Assembly (NCBI RefSeq): GCF_033763495.1
Contig: NZ_JANRKL010000035.1
Coordinates: forward strand, 62,001-126,000
Reading direction: 5' to 3'
DNA length: 64,000 nt
DNA from: Haliscomenobacter sp033763495
Lineage (GTDB): Bacteria; Bacteroidota; Bacteroidia; Chitinophagales; Saprospiraceae
The notes under the pieces are model-generated. The model was not told where the DNA came from. It made no database searches and was given only the letters and a program-made list of their open reading frames with translations. The translations under genes were made by a program, and so were the position numbers. How positions within the stretch are numbered: position 1 is the first letter of the stretch; every line of letters begins with the position of its first letter. This document shows, in pieces, positions 9,101 to 16,258 of the stretch.

Positions 9101-9955
9101 CCGCTGGCACAACGGCAGCAGGCCTTACAACTCATCGCTGCGCGCAAACGGCCTGAATTGTTGCCGGAAATCCCCACGCTGCTCAATGAAGCAGGCTTGC
9201 GGCTGGATGTGATTCAAGCCATTGCCGATTATGACCAGGAATCGCTGGCGAAATTGCTGATCAGCAAATACCCGGAGTTCAATGCTGCTGAAAAGCAACA
9301 AGCCATTCAAACCCTCTCGTCGCGGCCCCGCTACGGCTGGCAATTGACGCAAGCCTTAAAAAGTGAGACCATTCCCAAGCGGGATGTGCCGCCTTATGCT
9401 GCCCGACAACTGTTGCGGGTGGTGGGTTCTGGCTTCATTGAGGTATGGGGCCCGATTGAACAGGAACCTTCGCTGGAAAAGGCCTATTCGAAATACCAAC
9501 GCATGATCACCGAAAAAGCCCTGCTTTCGGCCAATGCGGCCAAGGGGGAACTGGTTTTTCAAGCAGTTTGTGGATCCTGCCATAAAATGTACGGCAAAGG
9601 GGGCAACATCGGTCCGGATTTGACGGGCTCCAACCGTGCCAACCTGGATTACCTCTTGTTCAATGTCCTGAATCCCAGCGGGGAAATCCAGGAGGATTAC
9701 AAACTGGTGGTGCTGACTACCCGTGATGGGCGGACGTATTCGGGCAATGTGGTTTCCGAGAATGAACGGCAATTGACTTTCCGTACCGTAGGGCTGGAGG
9801 CGGTGGTGCTGGATAAATCGGCGATTCAATCCCGGGAGGTGATGCCGACTTCGCTGATGCCAGTGGGTTTGTTTGATCCGCTTTCGGAGGCGGAGGTGCT
9901 GGATTTGGTGCAATTTTTGCGGACGACGGAGCCGGTGAAGGGGGGGAAGAAGTAA
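6125..9955 (+). CDS. Secreted DUF6807 / dehydrogenase propeller / HEAT / PVC-type cytochrome c fusion
   Basis: A 1276-residue exported protein. A signal peptide (~1-24) precedes a DUF6807 (PmoA-like) domain at ~35-310 with the HHKHQTGIYWG motif. A membrane-bound-dehydrogenase-type beta-propeller (TIGR02604-like) follows at ~330-690, with WDDRGRLWVAENRDY and LHWGPDGWLYG. HEAT-like helices occupy ~720-1110. The C-terminus is a PVC-type haem domain with CGSCH at ~1149-1153 and a downstream Met-rich segment supplying a possible axial ligand. Such proteins are thought to oxidise sugars or polyols in the periplasm and pass electrons to the haem; this is inferred. The gene sits between two nested palindromes and has no partner genes. 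Confidence 0.88.
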   Translation: MTSKLYTFSLALLGLAWFALMPKALKPKVTPTTTTEFRLVQDEALGTISVFTAKGKTPVLTQNAKADFRPFLHPIIAPDGNGVLTEYSPGHHKHQTGIYWGFTRVNGRDYFHHPEGDYWRRVSATVIKAKGPEVKWETEYDLLDEKGNTVLTETQTWTMREQDGKYLLDLEWAGEAQTDITIGKYDYGGLFVRMPWKEGIKGEVINAARQRNEKAEGQRAGWVDVGMQIEGRNDWAHIAILDHPENKGFPQHWRVDGQLGIGPARARTADWQIPKGKVEVIKYQLVVYTGTLNDVTMNSIWSAFSGQDMMYSLWGIAQAEGRDAKFLSPDEAVKAMTLKEGFKANTWASEPMITQPMAFCWDDRGRLWVAENRDYESRGYGFSKAGNSRILILEDTDHDGVADSKKVFLEGIAFPAAIAVGFDGLFLGAPPNLLFVPDKNHDDQADMDNIEVRLTGWGIRDRHETLNSLHWGPDGWLYGCQGFATPSKVRKPVGKGRIYKHNDPFPEDILNAEGVDINGGVWRYHPTKDKFEVVAHGFSNPWGIDYDAKGQLFISACVIPHLWHIIPGGVYHRQGGQHFNPYLYSDIRTIAEHSHRSAHGGARVYQSDAFPEEHRGRIFMANIHEHAVLSDILEPKGSGFVGKHGDDLLMANNAQWVGFSMEVGPDGGLYVLDWHDADICGKEVLNGETGRVFRIMPTASLAQNWEGRYGDLSKLSDVQLVELQKSPSDWHSRRARLILQGRASKMALDKTAVANLQNIFQSHANADYRLRALWSLHTTGNLSAALLLNSLSDADPHIRAWAIQLLCEDQVPSTAALDKFVALAIADPSPVVRLYLASAMQRLDKESAWKIAEQLVKHGEDQADHNLPKMIWFGLEPLVKANPNRALALAAQSEIPLISRYVARRIVDANAPELLVSALEKNPKQKLNLLEGMRDGLEGRTDLKAPGNWAALYAKLRQAKGPTQDLATQIAQRFGDTEASQKALVTLKNKNAPLAQRQQALQLIAARKRPELLPEIPTLLNEAGLRLDVIQAIADYDQESLAKLLISKYPEFNAAEKQQAIQTLSSRPRYGWQLTQALKSETIPKRDVPPYAARQLLRVVGSGFIEVWGPIEQEPSLEKAYSKYQRMITEKALLSANAAKGELVFQAVCGSCHKMYGKGGNIGPDLTGSNRANLDYLLFNVLNPSGEIQEDYKLVVLTTRDGRTYSGNVVSENERQLTFRTVGLEAVVLDKSAIQSREVMPTSLMPVGLFDPLSEAEVLDLVQFLRTTEPVKGGKK

Positions 9956-9983
9956 ATTTTTATTCTGAACCAAAGCGACATGA

Positions 9984-10233
9984 TAGCAGCGCGGAGTACG
10001 CGGATTGGGCGGATTTACGCGGATTTTGATCACGCCTTCGGCGCGATGGGATGGGATTAGCCACGAATTTTCACGAATTTAGGCACAAACTTCGTTTGCG
10101 CGAAAGCGCGTTGACAGGAACGAAGTGAATGACCAATTCGTGAAAATTCGTGCAAGTCGTGGCCGAAAAAACTTTGCCGCAGGCAAAGCAAAATCCGCGT
10201 AGATCCGCCCAATCCGCGTACTCCGCGCTGCTA
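9984..10233. repeat. Nested palindromic element with 44-bp outer arms (family B, copy 2)
   Basis: Outer arms 9984-10027 and 10190-10233 (CGCGGAGTACGCGGATTGGG and complement) match over 44 bp with about one mismatch. Inner arms at 10056-10080 and 10135-10163 contain CACGAATTTTCACGAATT and complement, related to the inner arms of the element at 5884. Further small hairpins (CGCCTTCGGCG, TTTGCGCGAAAGCGC) fill the centre. The element occupies most of the 406-bp gap 9956-10361, which holds no gene. Confidence 0.85.
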
Positions 10234-10361
10234 TTGTGCCGCTTTTGCTTGAATTCAAACAAGCACCCTGCCCTTGCCACACAACCCTGAATCATGCGTA
10301 AGGACCAGCGGCAGCGCAAGTTGACCTGCTTTATTCAGGAATGGGGACTAAATGACATTCA

Positions 10362-12533
10362 TTATTCCTTTCCCAACGCCCCTTTCGCCCAATCAAAATT
10401 CTTCCTGAATTCCACATAGGCAGGATACGCCTCGGATAATTCCTTCCAGAGCGCGTAGCAGTGTTGAAAATATTCTTTTGCTTTTTGTAGGTCTCCCAGT
10501 TTGTCTCGGTACAAAACGCCAAGTTTGGAATAGGATACAGCCAAACCGTTTTTGAAGGACACATTTTGCGGATAGGCCGCGTACAGTTCTTTCGATAATT
10601 CAATGTCTTCTTCAAAAAAAGTCAAAGCCTGTTGCAAATTGCCCAGGTCGCTGTGGGTTTGCCCGAGTTTTTCATACGAAATGGCCAAACCGTTTTTGAA
10701 GGACACATTTTGCGGATAGGCCGCGTACAGTTCTTTCGATAATTCAATGTCTTCTTCAAAAAAAGTCAAAGCCTGTTGCAAATTGCCCAGGGAGCTGTGG
10801 GTTTCACCGAGTTTTCCATACGAAAGGGATAAGGCTTCTTTGTAATGAACCTCATTCGGTTCTTGTCTACTCAATTCGAGATAAGTGTTTTGCATTTTTT
10901 CATAAACAAGTAATGCTTTGAGTAACTCACCTGTGTCGGTATAATAGTGCCCAATATTTTGATTCAGAATCGCTATGGTATTATTGGTTTGAGCAAATGC
11001 AGTTGTAAGAGCTTCGGCATAGCGTACAAATATGCTTGAATGTTTATAATTATCGAGGTGCAAATTCTCCCTGTTCAGTTGTAGAATCAACCCATCAATT
11101 AAAGGCTGGCAGTTTTCCAATAGATCAACTTGTTTGCTTCGCACCACCTCCTGCACTACCGGGCTACATTTAAAAGCTTTTCCAGCAGCATTGTATTCTA
11201 TCCAGCCTTTTTGTTCCAGCGCAAACAAGTAAGTATCAAGATCGGCATGGTCAGGCAAGAGTGTTTCCAGGCGCTCAAAGGGGATACTTTCGGCGGGCAG
11301 CACGGCAAAGACGGAAAGTAGGCTGCTTTCTTCAGTGGGCAAGGCACCGAGGTCGTACATGGCCGCGATGATGGATTCCGGCGTCTCTTCGCGCAGGCCC
11401 TGGTAGATCGTTTGTACGCTGGTACTTTTGCTCAAGCCCAACAAACTCTGCTCCAGATCGCGCTTTAAATCCGCCAGGAGATAGTGTTTTTTTAGCTCAT
11501 TGTTAAAGTGGTTGAGGTTTTTGGCCAGCAACTCCAATACGAGGGTATTGCCTTGTACTGCCGCGTAGATGTCGAAAAAAAGTGCTTCTTCAGCGGGCTC
11601 AAAGGCCGTGTAATGGGATTTGAAGGCTTGGAGAGCCTGTTCTTGGGGGAGCGGATTTATTTTGTAAAAAGCAGCTTGGCGGTATTTACTGATGCGGGTG
11701 GTTAGCAAGACATGAAAATTGCTGCAACGCTGCAATTGGGGCAAATAGGCACTCAAGTCATTGAGCTCATTGGCGTTGTCGATGATCAGCAAACAAGGCT
11801 TTTTGAGGTTGGCCATGGCCTGGAGCAGCACTTCGAGGCGTTGCTTGCTGTCCCATTTTTCATCAAACTTTACGCCCAAAGGCATGGCCAGCAACAAGAG
11901 TGCATCGGCAATGCTGTTTTCTTTAAACACCCAGGCGACGTGGGCGTACGCTTCCTGATAGGTATGGTAGTATTTGGAAGCAATTGAGGTTTTGCCTACG
12001 CCACCTTCACCGTTGACAAGCAGGAGCAGGTTGCCATTGGGGGCAAACAGTAAATCGTGGATGTGGAGGAGGTCTTCGGTTCTGCCGAGAAAGATTTCGG
12101 GCAGAAAGGGTGGGGGAGTGAGGAGGCGGGGAATTTCTACTCCGCTGTAATTGTGGACGTGGGTGGTGGTGTCACCAATTTTGATGTCGCCGCCCGCTGA
12201 AAAAGAGCCGGAGGCTACATTTTTGCTGTTCACGACCGAGATTGCATTTTCTACTTCCCCGGCCAGTTCCGGTTTTACCCCTTCTTTTTCAATTTCACTC
12301 ACCAATTCCAGTAAAGCTGCACTGATTTGATTCCTGGTCACGGTTGCGTCTTCGAAATGGACAGTTCCGAGGCGGATTTGCTTGCGAATGTGGGCGAAAC
12401 GGCCGGTTTGTTGGATGACCTCGTCGAGTTTCGGGCTGTTTTCGAGTAGGTCACGCAGTTGCTGGAGGGCGGCGGAGAGTTCGTCCTTTTGGATGTGGGT
12501 GCGGATATGGTCGAGGTAGGTCTGCAAGGCCAT
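10362..12533 (-). CDS. STAND ATPase: EAD11 - NB-ARC - TPR
   Basis: A 723-residue signalling ATPase starting at ATG 12533, chosen because MALQTYLDHI opens the conserved domain; a longer in-frame start exists at 12602. Residues 1-90 form an effector-associated domain of the EAD11 type (helices with HIQKDELSAALQQL and ISAALLELVSEI). The NB-ARC core has Walker A GEGGVGKTS (~170-178), Walker B CLLIIDNA (~250) and LLTTRISKY (sensor region, ~280). The C-terminus has tetratricopeptide repeats, two of them nearly identical (48-residue unit). Proteins of this layout are predicted sensors in bacterial conflict or programmed-death systems, where the EAD recruits a partner carrying the same domain. No effector gene is adjacent. 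Confidence 0.9.
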   Translation of the reverse strand: MALQTYLDHIRTHIQKDELSAALQQLRDLLENSPKLDEVIQQTGRFAHIRKQIRLGTVHFEDATVTRNQISAALLELVSEIEKEGVKPELAGEVENAISVVNSKNVASGSFSAGGDIKIGDTTTHVHNYSGVEIPRLLTPPPFLPEIFLGRTEDLLHIHDLLFAPNGNLLLLVNGEGGVGKTSIASKYYHTYQEAYAHVAWVFKENSIADALLLLAMPLGVKFDEKWDSKQRLEVLLQAMANLKKPCLLIIDNANELNDLSAYLPQLQRCSNFHVLLTTRISKYRQAAFYKINPLPQEQALQAFKSHYTAFEPAEEALFFDIYAAVQGNTLVLELLAKNLNHFNNELKKHYLLADLKRDLEQSLLGLSKSTSVQTIYQGLREETPESIIAAMYDLGALPTEESSLLSVFAVLPAESIPFERLETLLPDHADLDTYLFALEQKGWIEYNAAGKAFKCSPVVQEVVRSKQVDLLENCQPLIDGLILQLNRENLHLDNYKHSSIFVRYAEALTTAFAQTNNTIAILNQNIGHYYTDTGELLKALLVYEKMQNTYLELSRQEPNEVHYKEALSLSYGKLGETHSSLGNLQQALTFFEEDIELSKELYAAYPQNVSFKNGLAISYEKLGQTHSDLGNLQQALTFFEEDIELSKELYAAYPQNVSFKNGLAVSYSKLGVLYRDKLGDLQKAKEYFQHCYALWKELSEAYPAYVEFRKNFDWAKGALGKE
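10540..10794. repeat. Tandem 144-bp coding repeat in the TPR region
   Basis: About 111 nt starting at 10540 recur exactly at 10684, an offset of 144 bp (48 codons). The DNA identity, including third codon positions, shows a recent duplication of one TPR unit inside the STAND ATPase gene. Confidence 0.9.
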
Positions 12534-12630
12534 GGCTTTGGGTTTTGGTCTTGTGGTGAAGATAGGGGATAGGAGGGGAAAATGGAAATGTGGGGGGAGC
12601 ATTGAATGCGAGATTGTGCTTTTGTTTCAG

Positions 12631-12747
12631 AACCCCCGACCCCTACAGGGGAGTACAGCCTACGTAAGTTTGTGGTTTATTTTTTTTAACTGAAGATCAA
12701 AATTTTAAACATACGAAAAATGTACTCCCTTTTAGGGGTCGGGGGTT
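12631..12747. repeat. Inverted repeat, 27-bp arms, upstream of the STAND gene
   Basis: Arms 12631-12657 (AACCCCCGACCCCTACAGGG...) and 12721-12747 pair with two mismatches across a 63-bp AT-rich spacer. It lies in the 460-bp non-coding gap 12534-12993 just upstream of the STAND ATPase start codon, where a promoter for that gene must also lie. Confidence 0.8.
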
Positions 12748-12793
12748 GGCAGACATCGGCACAATGTCGCGCTGAATGCACCTCTTTTCTTAA

Positions 12794-12857
12794 ATGGGTT
12801 TTTAAGGGCTAAAGCCCATTTTTAAAAGTCCTACAGACCACGCGCTAAAGCACGTGG
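12794..12857. repeat. Two short GCTAAAGC-loop hairpins
   Basis: ATGGGT...GGGCTAAAGCCCAT at 12794-12819 and CCACGCGCTAAAGCACGTGG at 12838-12857 are adjacent palindromes sharing a GCTAAAGC centre. They are non-coding and of unknown role, resembling dispersed REP-like units. Confidence 0.7.
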
Positions 12858-12940
12858 CAATTCATGTCCTCCGCTTCTAAAATTCAGAAATGTCCGGTAG
12901 TATGGTTGTGGCTTATCTTACAAATATGGTGCATATTTAA

Positions 12941-12971
12941 CCTTATCGAAAGTCTGAAACTTTCGATAAGG
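12941..12971. terminator. Perfect 13-bp hairpin after the TIGR02757 gene
   Basis: CCTTATCGAAAGT and its exact complement flank a 5-nt loop, 22 bp past the stop codon of the leftward gene at 12994. It probably ends that transcript, although no strong U-tract follows. The core TCGAAAG/CTTTCGA recurs in the hairpin at 17180-17208. Confidence 0.6.
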
Positions 12972-12993
12972 GTGCTTAAATGCTGCGTGTGCC

Positions 12994-13776
12994 TCAACTC
13001 CATTCCTTCCCCAATACCCCCATTCCAAACAAAGCAAAATCATATTTCACCGGATCCGTAGGGTCAAAACTCCGCAAGACCTCACTCAACTCCAGCACCG
13101 CCTGCCAATCCGTTTGTTTCCGCTCCAAAAGCCCCATGTTCCGTGCTACCCGATCCACATGTACATCCAGGGGAATCAGTAACTGGCTCGGAGAAATCCG
13201 GTCCCAAATCCCAAAATCTACCCCCTTTTTGTCCTTGCGGACCATCCAGCGCAGAAACATGTTCAAACGCTTGCAGGTAGAGCCGCGCAGGGGACTGGGG
13301 ATGTGTTTGCGGGTACGCTCGGGCGCGTCGGGCAGGGAGAAAAACAGTTGTTGAAAGCCGGCCAGTGCGGATTCGGTATGCAGTGAAGTAGGGGAGAGGT
13401 GGCGGGCAAAAGCGTCCTCCAGTGAATCGTGCTGTCGGTAGTAGTGCTGAAAAAATTCCAGGAAATAGAGCGTATCGGTAGCCTGGAAGGTGCGGTGTTT
13501 GAAGTCCAGAAAAACCTTCCGATCTTCTTCCTGGTGGTGGAGCACAAAATCATAGGGTGCGCCATCCATCAGTTCCACCAGTTTATTGGCATTGTTGATG
13601 ATGGTTTTGCGCTGGCCCCAGGCCAACATGGCCGTCCAAAAGCCCATGATTTCGCGGTCTTGTTTGAGGCTGAATTGATGGGGAATGGAAATGGGATCGG
13701 ATTCAATAAAATCGGGGTGATTGTATTGTTCGACGGCAGCTTCCAGGAGTTGGTATAGGTTTTCGTGTAGGTTCAT
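12994..13776 (-). CDS. TIGR02757 family protein
   Basis: A 260-residue protein of the TIGR02757 family, which is widespread in Bacteroidota and has no assigned function. The start is taken as ATG 13776, which overlaps the recX stop codon as ATGA; a TTG eighteen bases earlier is also possible. Visible conserved stretches are MGFWTAMLAWGQRKTI (~45-60), CKRLNMFLRWMVRKD (~165-180) and PLDVHVDRVARNMGLL (~200). The helix-rich C-terminal half with HVDRVARN recalls helix-hairpin-helix DNA glycosylase folds; that is only an impression. Translational coupling to recX hints at a nucleic-acid-related role. Confidence 0.85.
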   Translation of the reverse strand: MNLHENLYQLLEAAVEQYNHPDFIESDPISIPHQFSLKQDREIMGFWTAMLAWGQRKTIINNANKLVELMDGAPYDFVLHHQEEDRKVFLDFKHRTFQATDTLYFLEFFQHYYRQHDSLEDAFARHLSPTSLHTESALAGFQQLFFSLPDAPERTRKHIPSPLRGSTCKRLNMFLRWMVRKDKKGVDFGIWDRISPSQLLIPLDVHVDRVARNMGLLERKQTDWQAVLELSEVLRSFDPTDPVKYDFALFGMGVLGKEWS

Positions 13777-14270
13777 GCTTTTATTATGCGCCAAATCAAT
13801 TCCGACTCGTACCCCTTCCGCATGGCGTACTGAGCCGTTTTTTGTTGAGCAGTAAAATGATCCTCTCCGCGCAGTTCTTCCAATTTTTTGGTGATGACTT
13901 TTTCAAGGGTGGCCAGATAGTCCTCCTCCTCAATTTCTTCCAAACCTTTGCGAATACAATAGTCAGAGACACGGCGCATCTGGAGTTCCTGCTTTATGCG
14001 ATTGCGCCCCCAGGATTTGGTGCGGAATTTGCCTCGGGCATAAGATCTGGCGAAGCGTTCCTCGTTCAGGTAGTTGTCGGCAATCAGCTCGGCAATGATT
14101 TCTTCCAGGGTATCCCCATACACGGAAATTTCCAGGAGTTTTTGGCGTACTTCACTGTGGCAGCGTTCCTGAAAAGCGCAATACCTTTGCATTTTTTGGA
14201 GCGCTACGTCTTTGCCAGGAAAAGGTTTTTGCAAAATTAAAGGTTTTTTAAAGTGTAAATTTTCAGGCAC
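13773..14270 (-). CDS. recX: Regulatory protein RecX
   Basis: A 165-residue RecX homologue starting at a GTG (14270). It has the characteristic series of three-helix repeats: CHSEVRQKLLEI (~38-50), NYLNEERFARSYARGKFR (~68-85), WGRNRIKQELQMRRV (~88-102) and a final KTAQYAMRKGYESELIWRII. RecX binds RecA filaments and limits recombinase activity during DNA repair. It is translationally coupled (4-bp overlap) to the TIGR02757 gene. recA itself is not in the window. Confidence 0.92.
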   Translation of the reverse strand: MPENLHFKKPLILQKPFPGKDVALQKMQRYCAFQERCHSEVRQKLLEISVYGDTLEEIIAELIADNYLNEERFARSYARGKFRTKSWGRNRIKQELQMRRVSDYCIRKGLEEIEEEDYLATLEKVITKKLEELRGEDHFTAQQKTAQYAMRKGYESELIWRIIKA

Positions 14271-14330
14271 GGAATATCTGCCTTATTTTAGCCAAAGCTA
14301 AAGATTAAGCTTTAACATCAAAATTTAAAA

Positions 14331-15155
14331 ATGGAACCTACACAAGTTACGGAAAAGGCGAGCAAATTTATGGAATTCACCATGAATTTTGCCCCCAAAT
14401 TAGCCGGTGCCCTCCTCGTTTTGCTAATCGGACTCTGGATTTGCAACTGGATTGTCGCGATCATGAGCCGCCGGATGGAAAAGACCAAGGTTGACCAAAG
14501 TTTACGTCCCTTTTTGCTCAGCCTGGTGAGCGTTTTACTCAAGGTGATGGTGGTGTTTAGTGCCGCCGGGATTGTGGGCATTCAAACCACGTCTTTCGTT
14601 GCCGTTTTGGGCGCCGCGGGATTGGCGGTAGGTTTGGCTTTGCAGGGGAGTTTGAGCAATTTTGCTTCCGGAGTGTTGATTTTGCTGTTTCGGCCATACC
14701 GGGTGGGGGATTTGATCACCGCCCAAGGCTTCAACGGAGTAGTTAAAGAAATTCAAATTTTCACCACAATATTGATGACTCCCGACAATCGGACCATCAT
14801 CATTCCCAATTCAGCCATCACCAGCGGAGCAATTGAAAACCTGAGTTCTGCAGGCACCCGGGTTTTGGAAACCTTGGTTCCCATTGATCCCCATGAAGAC
14901 ATGGCTAAAGTGCGGCAGATTTTTGAAGAAGTGGCTAAACAATCGCCAGGTTATTTGGCGGAATTGCCCATCACCGCTCCGGTGGTAGCATTGTCACCCA
15001 CAGCAACTACTCTGGCTTTTCGTTATAGTGTAGTACCTGATGTTTACCTGGAGGCCGAAGCCTATGCCAAAGAGGCGGTACGGAAGCGCTTCCTTGCTGA
15101 GGGTATTTCCGGTGAGCACGAGCCTGTGATGGAGGTGAAGTTGGTTCAGCAATAA
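14331..15155 (+). CDS. Small mechanosensitive channel, MscS family
   Basis: A 274-residue inner-membrane channel of E. coli MscS size. Three membrane helices lie at about 18-45, 60-82 and 85-115. The pore-lining third helix carries the Gly/Ala-rich pattern GAAGLAVGLALQGSLSNFASG, and is followed by the conserved VLILLFRPYRVGD start of the cytoplasmic beta domain. It opens on membrane tension to release solutes during osmotic downshock. Downstream it meets the convergent TM2 gene across the palindrome at 15164-15280. Confidence 0.95.
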   Translation: MEPTQVTEKASKFMEFTMNFAPKLAGALLVLLIGLWICNWIVAIMSRRMEKTKVDQSLRPFLLSLVSVLLKVMVVFSAAGIVGIQTTSFVAVLGAAGLAVGLALQGSLSNFASGVLILLFRPYRVGDLITAQGFNGVVKEIQIFTTILMTPDNRTIIIPNSAITSGAIENLSSAGTRVLETLVPIDPHEDMAKVRQIFEEVAKQSPGYLAELPITAPVVALSPTATTLAFRYSVVPDVYLEAEAYAKEAVRKRFLAEGISGEHEPVMEVKLVQQ

Positions 15156-15163
15156 TATCTTTT

Positions 15164-15280
15164 CTAAAGTGCCTCTTTGGTGCCTTAGGTTTCTTAGGTG
15201 GTGAAATATTGACCTGCTACGCAGGTTTTAACTTTTTCACCACCTAAGAAACCTAAGGCACCAAAGACAACACACCTTAG
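15164..15280. repeat. 117-bp palindromic repeat, family A copy 2
   Basis: Inverted arms contain CCTTAGGTTTCTTAGGTGG and its complement, with the central hairpin ACCTGC-TAC-GCAGGT at 15212-15226. Its reverse complement aligns with the element at 4551-4663, including the central AAAACCTGCG.AGCAGGTCAA. The right arm overlaps the stop codon (15277-15279) of the leftward TM2 gene, so it may also end both convergent transcripts. Confidence 0.85.
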
Positions 15281-16110
15281 GATAGCAACTTTCGTTTTTG
15301 CGCTACAAACTCCTCTTCAGTTATCAATCCCTTTTCTCGCAAATCGCCAAGATGGAGTACTTCGTCCAATACATCTTTCGGTGCTGCCGTGCTTTGAGTC
15401 TCCAGCAAATTGGGTTGTGGTTCAGGCAATTGTTTGATGATGCGGTAACCATTGGCTACAAAAGCCTCAAATTCAGGTTGTTTGCGTAGGTAGGCCAAAG
15501 CCTTATGCGATTGTATTTTGGAGATATCGCTGAACCCGTTTTCAATGGCTTTTTCCAAGTTTTGCAGCGCTTTTTCCGTGTTTTCAATCATGGAATAACA
15601 ACAAGCCAGATTAAAATGTACACTAGGAGAGGTGATGTTGTCTTCCAGGGCTTTCAAAAAAGAGTCAATTGCTCCCTCAAAATCCATCCTGCGGAATTGC
15701 TCAATTCCACTGCGCTTGAAAAAATCCTCCTTTTTCATTTCCTTCCTTCCAGACCTGGCACCGGGGGGCACCTTACTGCTACGGAGCGGTTTTTCAATCA
15801 AAGCTGAAGGATCGGCCTCACTTTCTGTTTCATCGTAATAGGTTTCCCGCTGGGTTTGTTGCAGGCGCTTTTTGTTGTATTTTTCATCAAAATCCTCCTT
15901 GGGCATTACGAAGAAAAGGAGAGCGTCAACAAAACCCAAAACCATGGGGATGAGGAAAGCAGGCCCTTCGCCGTCAGCAGTGATCATGATGGTGATAAAG
16001 GAGAGCGCCATATACATCACACCTTGCCACCAGCGTTGCAAATAAAAGCGGTGGACGCCAAACATGCCTGCAAACAAGGCCAAAAATGCAGCTACAATTT
16101 TATTTTTCAT
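15277..16110 (-). CDS. TM2 - TPR - SHOCT domain protein
   Basis: A 277-residue membrane protein. Residues 1-70 form a TM2 domain (AAFLALFAGMFGVHRFYLQRWWQG with two hydrophobic helices). A charged linker leads to tetratricopeptide repeats at ~125-205 (GIEQFRRMDFEGAIDSFLKAL, VHFNLACCYSMIENTEKALQNL). The last ~30 residues (LGDLREKGLITEEEFVAQKRKLL) are a SHOCT motif, a short oligomerisation module. The function is unknown; the combination suggests a small membrane-anchored scaffold. It is a single gene, converging with mscS. Confidence 0.85.
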   Translation of the reverse strand: MKNKIVAAFLALFAGMFGVHRFYLQRWWQGVMYMALSFITIMITADGEGPAFLIPMVLGFVDALLFFVMPKEDFDEKYNKKRLQQTQRETYYDETESEADPSALIEKPLRSSKVPPGARSGRKEMKKEDFFKRSGIEQFRRMDFEGAIDSFLKALEDNITSPSVHFNLACCYSMIENTEKALQNLEKAIENGFSDISKIQSHKALAYLRKQPEFEAFVANGYRIIKQLPEPQPNLLETQSTAAPKDVLDEVLHLGDLREKGLITEEEFVAQKRKLLS

Positions 16111-16258
16111 ACCAAACGGGTGAAGGCTAAGACCAAAGTAGCCAGTCTAAACTAGAATAATTCAATGCTTGTAAAGTTAAGTTTTTTTCGATTGAACATA
16201 AAAAAAGATTAGTCCAACTGGCGATTTGTATGGATGTTTGGATGAAAAATGAATTTAG

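Noticed and set aside
12794..12857. tRNA-like folds in the hairpin cluster
   Set aside because: No cloverleaf, TΨC or anticodon arm could be built; these are isolated palindromes.
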